Positions 9,827 through 21,756 of a stretch of DNA of 64,000 nt are shown piece after piece (position 1 is the first letter of the stretch; each line of letters opens with the position of its first letter). Location: positions 838,501-902,500 of the forward strand of contig WPIO01000131.1 in NCBI GenBank assembly GCA_009760855.2, in the 5' to 3' direction. The DNA is from Cristatella mucedo (lineage: Eukaryota > Bryozoa > Phylactolaemata > Cristatellidae). The notes below the pieces were generated by a model. That model did not search any database. It had not been told where the DNA came from and worked only from the letters and a program-made list of their open reading frames with translations. Made by a program: the position numbers and the translations under genes.

Positions 9827-12664
9827 ATGAAAGTGTGCTTCCTGCTGTGGGCTTTCCTGTTGGTGAGAAGCTGCATCAGCGAAAGTGTAAGTTGCACTAG
9901 GAATGAGCCTGCCGTTGAGCTAGCAGTGTTGCTAACTTGCATGACTGTCAGCGTTAGTGTAAATGCAATTTTCATGCTTCGATTGTTCAGGTGAGTGGAA
10001 CGCACGAAGTGGAGACTGATGATGATCTCCACGAAGTGGAGACTAAGGAAGAGAGTAACGATGATTCTGAAAGTAAGTTTACGTTTGAATAGAGTTCCAC
10101 GTTAAGCCTGCATGATGAACATTCTTCGAGGAATCAAGCCTATTTACATTCATTTATAACATTAAAAAAGAACGCAGGGGCGCTATAACCTCTGAAGTAG
10201 GTTGTTTAGCCTTTTTTGCAGACTGAGGGGTTATATGTGTCCAGTATTACCCTTCAGTCTTAAATTAAAATAATTAGCTTGAACTAACGATATTATTTCT
10301 GAAGACAAGCAAATATATCATACTGAACGTTTATTGATTAACATCATTGACTTCTTCCAACATCATCGGCGATAATCCTTTTATTGTGTTGCGATTTGAT
10401 CACTCGACACTTCTTTTCTAGCTAAGTTAGAGCCAATTAAGACAATTTTTTTATTTGAGAAGGAAAAAGGAGAAGATGCACGTTTTTTCAAACGAATGCA
10501 GAGCCTGAAATTCAAGTGGAGGCTCAATAAACGAGGCTTCAATCAGCCTTTATTCTTCACAGTCAGAACTAGTTGGGCTGCCCCCGATGAAATGGGGGTC
10601 ACGTAAACTGGTATGAAGTGTGCATTACGAAGAGCTTTGTCCTCTTAACTTAGTTTTTAGCCATTCTTTAGGGTTAATAATTACATTTCAAATTCCGCAA
10701 GAATTCTATAATAGCACATGAGGGTTTATGGCGATATACACTGCTTAAAAATGAGTTCTGCTAGTTTTGCAAGTTAGATGCTGAAAATTATATTTCAGGT
10801 AATAGCTCATCGATTAGTCATTTTTACAACAATTACACTATAGATATTCAGATACTTTATAGGGCCGTATAATAATGCTGTCATTTTGCGTGACCCTATT
10901 CAATGCTGCTCTTATCAATATTAGATCCTCAGTTACTTAAAATTTGAGATACCTTATTTGTCTATTGCACGAATCGCAAACTATGCTACGGGATCACAGA
11001 TAACCAAATGGAGATATTCAGAGCTAAACTGTTATATGTTGCATTATCTTTCCAGTTCTACGGCCAGCAAAGATTAGCTATGCTCTCCGATCACTTGATA
11101 GTAGTATTACCAATCAATCTTTAGGCTAGCTGCTTCATTTAAAGATGAGAGGTTGCAGTTAATTTGACTGTATTGATTCATCATAAGTTTGATGTCGTAC
11201 ATATAAAGATCCCGCGATACAGGTTCGATCGGGAACCCGAATAACTCCAACGTCGATTCGGGAAATCAAAGACAATAAAAGTGTTAAAACTAGCATGGTG
11301 TGCCTACTTTTTTAATTAAATGTTTTCAGTGCCTGTAATATTTTCACAGCTCATCAGATTTTTTCCTCTTCACATTCTTATTAAAAGCGCTGCTAATTAA
11401 AAATCACTTAGTAAATTTGAGAATAATTTTTATCGACATGAACCATAGTTTCGGCACCTTTATCTGTGCAATTAGGATGTACGTCTGCTGTAAAGTGGCA
11501 GCAATCAGAAGTAGCAGCATTGATGTATTGTCACTGGTGAATGCACGATACGATTATGACCTTGCTGCTAAAAGTACACCACCCAGTCGATCACAAATCG
11601 TGATCATTCATGTATTCTATTCCATCTACCACTAGCTATACAAACTAACTATACCACTTTGCTGCTTCTCTTAAGCAAGTTTTTCTTGCTACCCTAACTA
11701 TTGAATGATTAGGGTGAACTCTATTGCGGGAAATAAAGCCAAACATTAGTTGCAGACCATTTTATGAACATACAGCCCCAAAGTGGTGACATTGTATTCT
11801 GCATCTAGCTAAAAGAAAAGTTTAATTTCTTGTAGTCTTGAACCTTACACAATGCAATATTTTTGGATAAAAATGGTTATCTATCACTGAATATATTTTA
11901 AATTGAATCTTAAATGACAATAAAAAAAATCATGACGACAAACTATTTTTGAATATTGAAATACTAGCTACGTCTGCTCAAAACGATATTGAGATCAGCT
12001 TGATGCTTCCGAGAGTCGTCACTAATAGGGGCAGCTTGACTTATGCTTACAGAACGACGTCTGTCAAATTCTCAGAAATACCATTTTGAGACTACACTAT
12101 CAACGTACTCCGAAGCTAAGCGTCGATGCCGTCGTCTAGGCTTGACTTTGGCCGCAATCAACAACAAATCTGAGAGGGATGAGATCGTAAACTACCTCAA
12201 GTCTCACAGAGGCAAGCAAAGTGTCACTGATTGCAATACTTACTTAGCCAGTGTTTAGATTGTGCCTGTAGTGTTAAGCTCTATTACTTATCCGTTTTTG
12301 TAATTATCTAGGCAATTGCTAAGACTGATGTTCAAGCTTCTAAGCCATTTATACCCGAACGTGTCTGTCATGTGACTTTTTAGAGTTTGATGGAATCAAT
12401 GTTTGGATCGGCTTATCGTTAGTACAAGCTAACAGGAGACATCCATCATTTTGGAGGTGGGACTGTGGATGTAAACCACTTGGATCGAAGGGATCTGAAT
12501 ACAGTGAATGGTTCCCTGGACAGCCGGATAATTATCTTAAAACAGGAGAGAACCGGGCCCATCTGAGAACAGGATGGGGTGGTGCATTCGACTGGAATGA
12601 TCATGTTGCAACTATGAAATATGCATTTGTTTGTCAGAAATGTCGTTCAAAACGAAGATGCTGA
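9827..12664 (+). CDS. Secreted C-type lectin (CTLD) gene, four coding exons, intact
   Basis: Coding exons are 9827-9886, 9991-10072, 12053-12211 and 12384-12664; joined they give 193 residues with phase-compatible junctions. Exon 1 is a signal peptide (MKVCFLLWAFLLVRSCISES). Exon 2 is acidic, with HEVET repeated. Exons 3-4 form the CTLD: STYSEAKRRCRRLGLTLAAI, then VWIGL, WRWDCGCK, PGQPDN, WND and YAFVCQK. The QPD triplet with a following Glu and WND matches the Ca2+-dependent galactose-type binding site of the family. The usual inner disulfide pair is missing (His and Ala at those places), and an unusual CxC follows WRWD. The first two introns are GT-AG; the third looks like GC-AG. It is probably a secreted sugar-binding defence or adhesion protein, but the sugar specificity is an inference from the motif only. 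It is the only unbroken copy of its family in the window. Confidence 0.72.
9887..9990 (+). other. Intron 1 of lectin gene A (GT-AG, phase 0)
   Basis: The intron opens with gtaagt after the signal-peptide exon and closes with gattgttcag. Copy C keeps the same intron with donor gtaagt and acceptor attgtgcag, so both splice sites are conserved across copies. Confidence 0.7.
10073..12052 (+). other. Intron 2 of lectin gene A (about 2 kb, phase 1)
   Basis: The donor is gtaagttt and the acceptor ttatgcttacag. It contains a hairpin-forming stretch at 10221-10259 (agactgaggg paired with cccttcagtct) and another inverted repeat near 10525-10560. No further exon is evident. The 3' half is shared with B, C and G. 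Confidence 0.6.
12212..12383 (+). other. Intron 3 of lectin gene A, probable GC-AG intron
   Basis: No good GT donor gives a continuous CTLD, but AGAG followed by gcaagc fits the known GC-AG donor consensus. Splicing to gactttttag restores the frame exactly (Arg, then Glu from G plus AG, then FDG and VWIGL), with normal CTLD spacing. Copy B has the same donor and acceptor, and joining it also restores the frame. Confidence 0.6.
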
Positions 12665-13329
12665 TGAGCTAGTACATGCTACTTACGATGTGCGCAATAC
12701 AAAGATTGAGTTTGCATGCACTACCGTGCTCATTTTACAATTGCTGCTTCAACTTCAGGAATACTTTCCGAGTATTTTGGCTTGCAATGACAAAGCCTGG
12801 ATTGCTAGGTTTGGTTAAGCGAGTTATATGCGGTTAATAGCTACGTGATTTATTTAAAGGTAGGGACACAATTTGGACAGGTAACCCATGCTTAGGGGCA
12901 TTTTGCAGTGTTAAAATCCACAGTGAAGTTGCGTATCACGTGCACAGAATCGGAATCTTTAGGCTCACAAAGAACACAGCACATGTACCCTACTATTGCT
13001 GCAAGGAACTGGTGAATTTTGAAAGCTTGTTTTTTTGTTTCTCTGATATTGTGACATGATTCGTGGAAGAGTTCCAAGCTCGCGATACATACTGATTGCA
13101 GGTATGGTGCTCTTGGGATTAGATGTATGTTTGAGGAATAGCTAAACAATTTGGACTGGCAGAGTGAGTGGTGCTGTTCCTACTCTAGCTAAGGAATAGT
13201 TCTTAGAAGCAAGAGATATCGTGATCCCTAAGCTCAGGGGAAACGTCCTAGCACAGGTGCTGATCGTTGAGTTTCCAGGTATTTTGATACAGATTTCCTA
13301 GGCGTTAGTTCACTTAGATTTTTCATTAC

Positions 13330-13335
13330 AATAAA
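13330..13335 (+). terminator. Candidate polyadenylation signal of lectin gene A
   Basis: An AATAAA lies about 670 bases after the stop codon. A second AATAAA is at 13670-13675. Which one is used, if either, cannot be told from sequence. Confidence 0.3.
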
Positions 13336-14612
13336 CCTTGGCGCTCAGTATTTAAATTTATTCCTAGTATACGATTATCAGCATGCATTTGGAGATTAAA
13401 CGTTCAAGCAATCAGTTATAAATACACATAGCAAAGATTTTGCCTTTCCAAAAGATGCATTCAAAAGCGGTCATGTGTAGTGTACATTTTGTAGAAGAAT
13501 GAATATTTCGTTTATTTAAGAGTGTTAAGAGTGTTGGAGTTTGATGTTCGAGTATTCAAAGCGAAAGTTTTGGGAGTATTAGGTCTTAGTCAGCTTGCCT
13601 CTATCGCACAAACAGCTGATCTCGGAGTTTTCTCATGTCTTATTTACCCGCTAACTCCTTGGGGAGAGCAATAAACTGTATTCCATCCCTTCGCTTACTC
13701 ATGAAGATTGTGATCGGTGCACAGAAACGGATTGAGAACCATTGCATGGGCTGAACTTCGGTAATCAGTTAAACTGCGTTTTACAGCTTTTATCAATACT
13801 GCACAATAGCATCTTGGACGTTCCTTAAGCTCCTGAACGCAGCCTAAAGCAGGACCTAGCAAGATTTAAGTATTACAATCAATTCAATTCGGACATTACG
13901 AAGTCTGACGTGCATTTGTGTAATTAATTTCACTTAAGCCTTCTGGACTATATAACAAAGGAAATATCTTGCCCAAATGATTCTCTGGGAAAAGCAGCCA
14001 ATTGAAGCTCTGAATCTATGAAAGTTTATATTGATCCACAGTAATTACAAAATCCGCGGATGGCAGATCTGTCGATAGTGTTACAAAGTTTATATTCACA
14101 GCCTTTAATTCTGTCACAAAACATATTGACGCATCCAAGGAATATATGTATGTACAATTGAAATGAATATTTCCTGGTACTAGCCATTTCTTCTTTCGCT
14201 ATTGCTCATGGTAAAGAACTTGGTAGGAGTTACTAAACTTTATCATCAGAATTATTTATTGTAGGTAAGCAAATATAATATTATTTTAAACCATTACATA
14301 AGTGATTCTATTTTTTATCAATCAGTAATAATTGAATTTTGTAATAGAATTTTTTGAATACAAATATGTGTATACTACACCAATTGCATGCAAAAATTTC
14401 CAGCCCAGCCAATCAGCTGCACTATCATACTCTTAAATAGCGTTACACTAATATTCTTAAAGTTTCACTAAATGAATATCACAACCATTTGTAAGAGCTT
14501 GGTGTTCTCGGTCAAACTCTCAAGATTTATTATTTGTCTAGTTTCCCTATATTAAGCCTGGTCAAGAGTGAATTCCATCTCCTTAAAAATATTGTCGCAA
14601 TGGTTGTTGTAG

Positions 14613-14830
<218 letters not shown>

Positions 14831-14906
14831 AGATATATATAAATATATTTTATTATATATATATGTATTATATATATATATATTTATATATAATATGCAT
14901 ATATAT
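14831..14906. repeat. (TA)n-rich low-complexity tract
   Basis: Alternating TA blocks directly follow the CA microsatellite and end in GTGTGTGTATGTATGTAT. Confidence 0.9.
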
Positions 14907-15004
14907 GTGTGTGTGTATGTATGTATATTCTAACAGCCTATTTTATATATCTACAGAAAAACTTTTATTGCTATCCTCATCGTTTGCAGTTTTATCAAAT
15001 TCAA

Positions 15005-15090
15005 GCCCACGGCAGGATTCGAGCCCACAACCTCGATAATGAGGTCGTACAAGTAACCACCTTACCCAATGCGCCAACCTGTCTCACCCT
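15005..15090 (-). mobile_element. tRNA-derived SINE family 2 (fragment)
   Basis: On the minus strand it reads an A-box-like stretch (ttggcgcattgggtaagg) and a B box (gggctcgaatcc). It matches SINE2 copies at 17336, 23570 and 54034. It has no clear 3' tail and is truncated. Confidence 0.6.
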
Positions 15091-15889
15091 TAACATAAGC
15101 GATTGAAAATTGATTTACATTTTCTGGTATGTCTTTGTTGATATCTGAAAATTTCAAGTAATTGATCACAACCAGCATGTAAATTTTTAGATATTCTGGT
15201 CTACCATCATTATGTCGACGCATGGTAGAGCTCAAACCGTATGTGTCACCGTTTCAAGCTATTGGTTCAACATAATATATGACGATAAACTTCACGTGTG
15301 CGAGATTTGCACATATGATAAAAACCAGGATTATTTTACTCCTGTCAGCTGCATCTAAGAAGCTGAGTTTTGAGCTTGAACTTCTTTTGTATTTGATGTA
15401 AATACGACTCACAGTAATAACTCAAGCCTAAAGGAGCACAGGCAGAGCCTGCTGGACGTACTCCAACTAAGTTTAGTGTAAATCTAAATATTGATTGTCA
15501 GTGAAAATAGTGTCTACCAAGTCTCACGCTAACTAGGGTCCAGACAACACCAGCAGCATAACTTTCGATGTTATCACTAAAGCTTACTATCGAGATGAGC
15601 AGAGGCAAGGCTACACTGCTTGCCATCTGGAACAGGCCATACCACCACGGATGTCTGCATGCATCATGTGTCAGGCACTAATCTTCTTAGGTCATGTCGG
15701 TTCAGTCGCAAGTGACAGTAAATGCAAACGACAAGTGAATTTGTGCAGCCTATTTTAGACATGGGCTCAAAAGACACACTCGCAAAATTAGGCGAAAGAC
15801 CTTGGTCCAAAGCTCAGCTGAGCAATTTTCACAGAAAGAGCAGATGGTACTTTGCCTTACCTGAATGACGAAGCGATTAGAAGGGTAGG

Positions 15890-16330
15890 CCTGATAATGG
15901 TAGTAGTATTCATGTTATTGCGAAAATCTGGTTCTAAACCCAATATATTTGCAGCAAAGAAAGCATGATGCAATGATTAGTTGTAACAAGCGCTTTGACA
16001 ACAAGCATAATATGGTTAGAGATGACATGGACAGGGTCTGCACGCGAATACGGTTAGTGGCAGAAAGCACTCTGTAACCACGAAAATAACGAATCACACA
16101 GACCCACTAAATGCTGCTGGAAGATGCGTTTTAGGCTCACATTTAAATGTTGTCATGTCAGGGATGTATTGACAATATTCGGAAGTTTAAGGAGAGCACT
16201 GCTTGACTTTTAGCAATAGCTGCGGAGATGCATGGTCACAGACAGCTGCATCGTTTAGCAAGCCAAACCTTAAGGTAGACCACAGCTTGTTTGGTAGCAA
16301 AAGCAGGTCAACTAGAACAAGTGCAGCGTG
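15890..16330 (-). mobile_element. Old LINE family 1 relic shared by units A, B and E
   Basis: Degenerate family 1 3' sequence (acatggacagggtctgcac, gacccactaaatgctg). The same insertion lies at the matching place in B (from 39871) and E (from 46261), so it predates the duplications. Most of its interior is deleted in A. Confidence 0.6.
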
Positions 16331-17335
16331 ACTCAGGCGACGTTCGATATATAGCCAGCACTGGCTTTAATGTCTCTCACCAAGCGAAGACGCTTGATTG
16401 AAATGTCAAAAGACTTGGAGTTTGTGAATTATTGAAGTCTACCATGAATGTTGAATTTGCAGCCACCGGCTAGTGTTCAGTGTGCGTAGCTAGCAAGGCC
16501 AGAATTATTATGGGGTTACTTCGATAAAAGCCACCACACACGACTTTGGAACTCACATAGTCACCTAAAGAAATGCCACTTTTTAACTTACACCTAAATG
16601 CCATACGGAAGTGAGTCTGTATGCCGTGTCAGAGTTGCCTTGAATGGTAAGCTCTCGATCACTGAGCTACAGTAGGATTAAAATTTGATCATGCAAGTTG
16701 TAATAATTATTGTACTGTACAAGTACTGTACATAGTATTGTATATAGACAACATCGTGTTATGTTTTAAAAGTTGTAGTGTTAGCATTAAAGTATACTAT
16801 ATTGTGGTTGGCAATTAACCGGGAATAAGGACGAGTAGGAATGGTTAGAATAAGCATAACAAGCATAGAAAGCAGAACTACACCTTAAGTTTATAGATTC
16901 TTGGATGATAAGCAACTGTAGCGTTTTGGGAAAGCGGACATTTTCTGCATGATAATGAATCGCCCAAGCGAGTATTTGCAGATTGATTCTACAAATAACA
17001 TGCAAAGAGTCAAGACGAAAGTTACACAACAACAATAATGCTCCAGATATCACTTGTCCATTCACACGAACTTCGCGACACCTTGTTGCATTGCTGGCCT
17101 TACTGCTTTGGTGTCCTGCCAATGTTAATTGACTCTGTTTTCCTTGGAGTCTGCAAGCCAGTTTTTGCCCTTAGTAAGAGTTCGAGGAAGTAATGTATTT
17201 AATCTTTTTATTGTGTTTTTTGCAACGAAGCATTCAAGTGTTTCTCACACTCGCATTTTACATTTAACAGATAGCCATCGTTTGGCATAGCAGGGTGAAA
17301 CACATTTGGCAAGAGATATCTTCTTCCCTACAGTT

Positions 17336-17510
17336 TGATGTTGGTGAACCGTGATGGCACACTAGGTAAAATGGTTCTTGCTTATATTGACCTCGGTCCC
17401 GAGATTTTGGCATTAAATCCTGAGGTGGGCGATTCCTTTCGCTGCTTCTGCTCACATAAAACGCGAGCCATTACCGTTCGGGCTTTGTTCCCAATCGAGT
17501 TACGAAGAAA
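17336..17510 (+). mobile_element. tRNA-derived SINE family 2
   Basis: It reads gatggcacactaggtaaaat (A-box region) and a decayed B-box region (ggcattaaatcctgaggtgg), followed by the body sequence shared with the copies at 23570 and 54034. It lies at the end of the recognisable unit A sequence. Confidence 0.6.
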
Positions 17511-17599
17511 ACAATTAAAAAAAAAGGTTCAATGTGACTAACGAAGTGAACGTGAAATCTTGTAATTTGATGCACTAAACCTTAATTCGCCCATAATTA

Positions 17600-17745
17600 T
17601 GCTAGGTAGGGGAGCCATCAATGCCTAGGAAATCCTAATCATGGTAACTGAAGTAAGCAACCAGCATCAATGCTCGAAGTTTTCACTAAGCTTAGTAGTC
17701 ATTATAGCTCGAGCTTGGTAACCATTACTTTGTAACAGGACGGTT
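17600..17745 (-). repeat. Fragment F of the lectin unit 3' flank
   Basis: About 140 bases match copies D (about 1108-1215) and C (52730-52830), including atgcctaggaaatc and ttttcactaagcttag. It is an isolated inverted piece; no lectin exon accompanies it. Confidence 0.6.
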
Positions 17746-17754
17746 GCTGATTCC

Positions 17755-18170
17755 TCACATCCCCAAGACCAATCGCCTTAGCATTACTGAAACGTCTGTG
17801 GCATAGACTCTTTGTGAAAAAAAGTTGATACTAAAGGTGAATTTCTGCTTTCTGACTATAAAAAGTCGTGACTGGAAGTTTTTGGCGATCGATAGATTGG
17901 AACTTGTAGCTGATTAGTCTGCTCTTGATGCAAGTAACTGCCGAGAATTTAGTAACATTCTCTCGTTCGTCGCTAACTTCAAAATGAAAGCAACTCTAAA
18001 ACTAATGATTTTGGTCTTACCAACTATTCGAGAGGCTAATGCTGATTTTTAATATCTGTGACACTGGGTAATAACAAATATATTTAAGGCAGCATAGAAC
18101 TGCAGCAATGGGGCTCAAAAAGTTTTTATACTTCCCGGATGCACAAAAGAACTTCGAATGAATTAACCAA
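17755..18170 (+). repeat. Local repeat pair, copy R1
   Basis: It aligns with R2 (19436-19905). Shared landmarks are agactctttgt, ggtgaatttctgct, tgactggaagttttt and a later block ending in cggatgcacaaaagaacttc. The two copies are diverged, in the same orientation and about 1.7 kb apart. I do not recognise the repeated sequence. Confidence 0.5.
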
Positions 18171-18239
18171 TTGTGCCTAAGATGCTTAGCACATTTAGGG
18201 CCTTCAGCTCTATGGTCCACGGGGCACCCTTTCACGGAA

Positions 18240-19410
18240 AGAAGAAGCTGTGACTTGGGAGCACAGGCAACGCTGTGCCTGTCATGATCTTCTTGTCACA
18301 GATCTAGCCCAGACCACCCAAGCACTGCTCAACAGCATATAGTCTGCGAGAAAGCTGCTTTAGCTTCTGCAGGACAGGTTCCATAGAAAAATATTCGCTA
18401 GATCTTTAAAAATTTCTCTGGAGACTGCAGCGCTCTGCTAGCGGCCTGAAGAAAGGACAGGCGAATGAAATTTTCCGCATCAGCAGACAGTTTACGTAGT
18501 AGAACAACGTGATAACAGCTGAGATGTGATAGTAAGGCCGGCAGCTGTAGACTGGTCCAGGCGACAGCGAGGTGATTACTTGTATGACTTCTCGATTTCT
18601 ACGAGTGTAGTACAAGTCGAGAAAGAAGCAGCGAGAAGCTGGGAGAAATGAGGGATGTCGACTTGGAAGAAGAGGTTGAACTATCAGGTTTAGACAGGCA
18701 GGTTTAGATGGGAACCTTTTTGGGATCTGGGTAATCCGGTTAATAAGAGAGCTGGTTGCCTTGCAGCTGTCCCTTGTGCTCACAGCTTGTCCCTCGGGCC
18801 AGGCTGCCACAGTGAAGGTGAATGGCAAGGCCATTGGTGCCAATTTATTTCCTGGGAGGGGCTAGCGAAAGAGTTCACTCCTGGGCATTCGTCCATGCCT
18901 CGGGCCTTCGTCATTCGAATGAAAAAGACGCACTAAAAGGGGTCGTGAGAGGATGCTTTAATCTCTCTGTCAGCACTTCTGTTTTGAGTCACCGGGCGGA
19001 TCAGGCTGGACATCGAGCAAGGGACTGTACTCGTCAGAGCCTCAGGGCTCACGGGTTTCTTGAAGAACACGGTAGTCCTTGCCATATCCACATGATTATT
19101 CTGTGGGTGGGTTGCCATAATAGGGGCGTACACGAAAGCAATCATTGTATCAATTTGCTGCAAATGTATTGGCTTGTGCGATTGTTAATAAAAGTGCTGG
19201 CTCGAAAGTTCTGTCGCACAAGGATTTGGTTGTGCGAGTCACCTCAGCTCATCCTAGCCCTTCTGAGCTGCAATGCCAAAAGAGGAAATGGACGTGTGCA
19301 GCTACTGATAACAAACGGCATCGCTTAATTTGTTTGGATGGTGCAGAGGCATCTGGTTTAATAGTGCTCTATGAAAGAGCGCCGCACTCACAGACTAACA
19401 TATCATAATT
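18240..19410. other. GC-richer single-copy segment with unidentified ORFs
   Basis: Base composition is visibly richer in GC than the neighbours. Open frames of 168 codons (18822-19328, plus), 145 codons (18406-18843, minus) and 87 codons (19145-19408, plus) overlap here. None carries a motif I recognise, and no splice structure stands out. It is not part of the lectin unit or of the LINE and hAT families. Confidence 0.3.
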
Positions 19411-19435
19411 ACGTAATCTCATGCTCAGATCGCGA

Positions 19436-19905
19436 CGAATTGCAAGATGGCAGCCACTTCCTGCTATTGCCTAGTACCAACTGTCTCAGCATTGCAAAAA
19501 TATTAGTTGCTGAGACTCTTTGTAAAAACAAAAGAGTGGTTCTAATGGCGAATTTTCGCTGCTTGACTGAGCCATGTAGTGACTTGAAGTTCTTGAAGAT
19601 CAAGCGATTGGAAATGTAACCTTTCTAAATTTGCCCTTCTTGATAAATGAAATCAATTAGTCCAGAGTGAACGAAATTCCTGTTATTCTTGCATTTTTGA
19701 AAGGTAAAATACCTTTAGAACGCTTTCGGTTTGACCATGGGGCAAATATTTGACGCTAATGCAGAGTTATAATGACAGTTACACTAGGAAACCAAGAATT
19801 GATATTCATATACACCTGGAGCCATCGGACAATAAGGTCCAGTACACTTTCCGGAATCACAAAAACGAACTTTGAGATTAACTTCCTAGACCAACTCTTG
19901 AAGTT
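19436..19905 (+). repeat. Local repeat pair, copy R2
   Basis: This is the counterpart of R1. On the minus strand a short open stretch following an AG at about 19893 reads VRFCDSGKCTGPYCPMAPG and then a stop, which is cysteine-rich and protein-like. The corresponding R1 frame is broken. No family is assigned. Confidence 0.45.
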
Positions 19906-21260
19906 AGACATCTGAGTTGAACGAGAATTTTTAGTAAGTTTTCTGAGTTGCAGAATGTGATACTTTTGAGTTGTCACATATTTTACATACAATCTGCTTG
20001 AATCTGCAGTCGATGAACTTTCTTACATACTAAATAAATACCTTAAATCTAGGAAAACTATAAGTCGGCCTTGTAAATCAGCCAAACGGAAGTAAAGCAG
20101 TCTAATAGTCAGCTTAGGTTTTGGCTTTGAGATCTACAGGACATTTGAACTCCATAGCCTGTGGGGAAAGAGGTTTTGGAGAATCTGTTCAAAATATCAT
20201 TAATATGCATCCACCAATTATATTGGTGGATAGGGCAGCGTGTTGATCCTATTGGCATTCCTAATCTACTGAAATTGTAGGTGTTGCCCAGTAAAGTCAC
20301 AAACGTGAAGAATTTACTTCAGGGTCATTGTACCCTTCATAGCCTATATATGAGCGAATCAATCTTTGAAAGAACCTATTAAGTCAGACATCACAATTCG
20401 AGCATGCGATACAGCAATAGAAATACTGCAAACTCAATACCGGCCAATTATAAACGGGAGCTAAGAAAAATCGAATGCAGGCAGCTCAGGCTATTGTTGC
20501 CCCAGCAAATGCAACTTGTCCAAGTTTTGATAGCTGTATCGACCAGCCGCCGTTCTTCGAGAGAAATGCCGTGTCCAGTCGTGGATTTCATTCACGGATA
20601 GCATTTTCATTCAACATCTGCTCGACCTAATTCGCCTCGAGCATGGCACCATCACCACGTAAGAAGAAATCATTTAATTTGGTGTGGCAATGAAGCCTGT
20701 CTTAAAGAGGATCGCTAAGAGGTGTAAGGTGGCTTCTTGCTTGTGCTGCTCACAGTTCAGCTTATGCTCAATGGGGAATTACATTCTCCTGGTCCCCTAA
20801 CCCCTTTCAGTGCTGGAAGCCAGCAGCCCGTTCACTTCTATACCAAAATTGCCATAATGCAGGCGTCACCGTCCTTTAACTGCTAACGTAGTGTGAGGCT
20901 ACCAAAGCTGGGCTGAACTAAGCCGCCAACACTGCACATGAATTGATGCTAATCTCAGCCTAGAGACGACAAATAATAGTGACACCTGAACATGTGATCA
21001 CAGCTAGTGACTGGTATGTGCAGCACTAATGCAGGCTGGTACATTATCCAAATACGGTGGGTGATATATGAATTCATATCTTGCCTTAATTAGCCGATAT
21101 CCACTACATTCTGCAGACTAGCCAAGTCTCTTTGACATTAATAGAGCCTTACTTACGGTCATGCAGCACCGGCCAGGACACCAAATCGGCTCAAAGGCCA
21201 GCCGCTCCGAATATATGAATCCCAAGCAGAAAAGCACACAATCGTGACAAACTGGCATAA
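19906..21260. other. Intergenic stretch, no gene recognised
   Basis: Mostly unassigned sequence. It holds a perfect short hairpin (20210-20230) and a 63-codon minus-strand ORF (20109-20300) with four cysteines and no known motif. Nothing else is supported. Confidence 0.4.
20210..20230. repeat. Perfect 9-bp inverted repeat
   Basis: The arms TCCACCAAT and ATTGGTGGA are separated by three bases. It lies in single-copy DNA and its function is unknown. Confidence 0.8.
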
Positions 21261-21261
21261 T

Positions 21262-21756
21262 TAAAATAATTATAATTCACTTGATAAAGCGCCCCCAGAG
21301 AACTTAATCTCTCTCTAGGCGCTTTACATTTACTGTAAAGTGAAATGCAATTGAACGGTAAGTAAAATCATGCTTGAAAAACAAACGAGATGAATAATAT
21401 GGTTAGGGGTGACATGCACAGGGTCAGCATGAAAATGTGGTTAGTGGCAGCATGCACAGTGTCAGCACGCGTAAGCACATCAAAGACGAATCACAGGGAC
21501 CGGGGAGGTAGTATATTTGACAGATGGGCTGGAGCCATAGAATGAAGGTACCTAAAGTGAGCGACAAAACCTTGAATTCAATCCGTTGCTTGACTGGTAG
21601 CCAGTGCAGGTCGGCGAGAAGTGGAGTAATGTGGCAACTGCGACGCTCACGGCAGACAAGTCTAGCTGCCGAGTTTTGCACAGGCTGCAATTGCCTGATC
21701 GCACACGCTGGTAGGCCAGTAAGCAATGAGTTGCAGAAGTCGAGACGGGCATAGCC
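21262..21756 (-). mobile_element. LINE family 1, 3' end with internal deletion
   Basis: The family 1 tail (cacttgataaagcgccc) is followed by the 3' UTR. Near 21501 the sequence jumps from the UTR (aatcacagggacc) directly into the ORF2 C-terminal region (gtatatttgacagatggg), so about 250 bases are missing relative to the copies at 3794 and 60472. The 5' part ends near the LTGLPACAIRQLQPVQNSAA coding block. Confidence 0.8.

Noticed and set aside
9794-9994. 66-codon ORF reading from exon 1 of lectin A into intron 1
   Set aside because: The gtaagt donor at 9887 and conservation with copy C show the exon ends there; the remainder is intron.
10221-10259. Hairpin as a possible ncRNA in intron 2
   Set aside because: The stem is imperfect and not visibly maintained in copy C, so there is no support beyond chance complementarity.
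12043-12258. ATG at 12043 as the lectin start
   Set aside because: It lies in the intron acceptor region. Joining exon 2 to 12053 keeps the phase and supplies a signal peptide.
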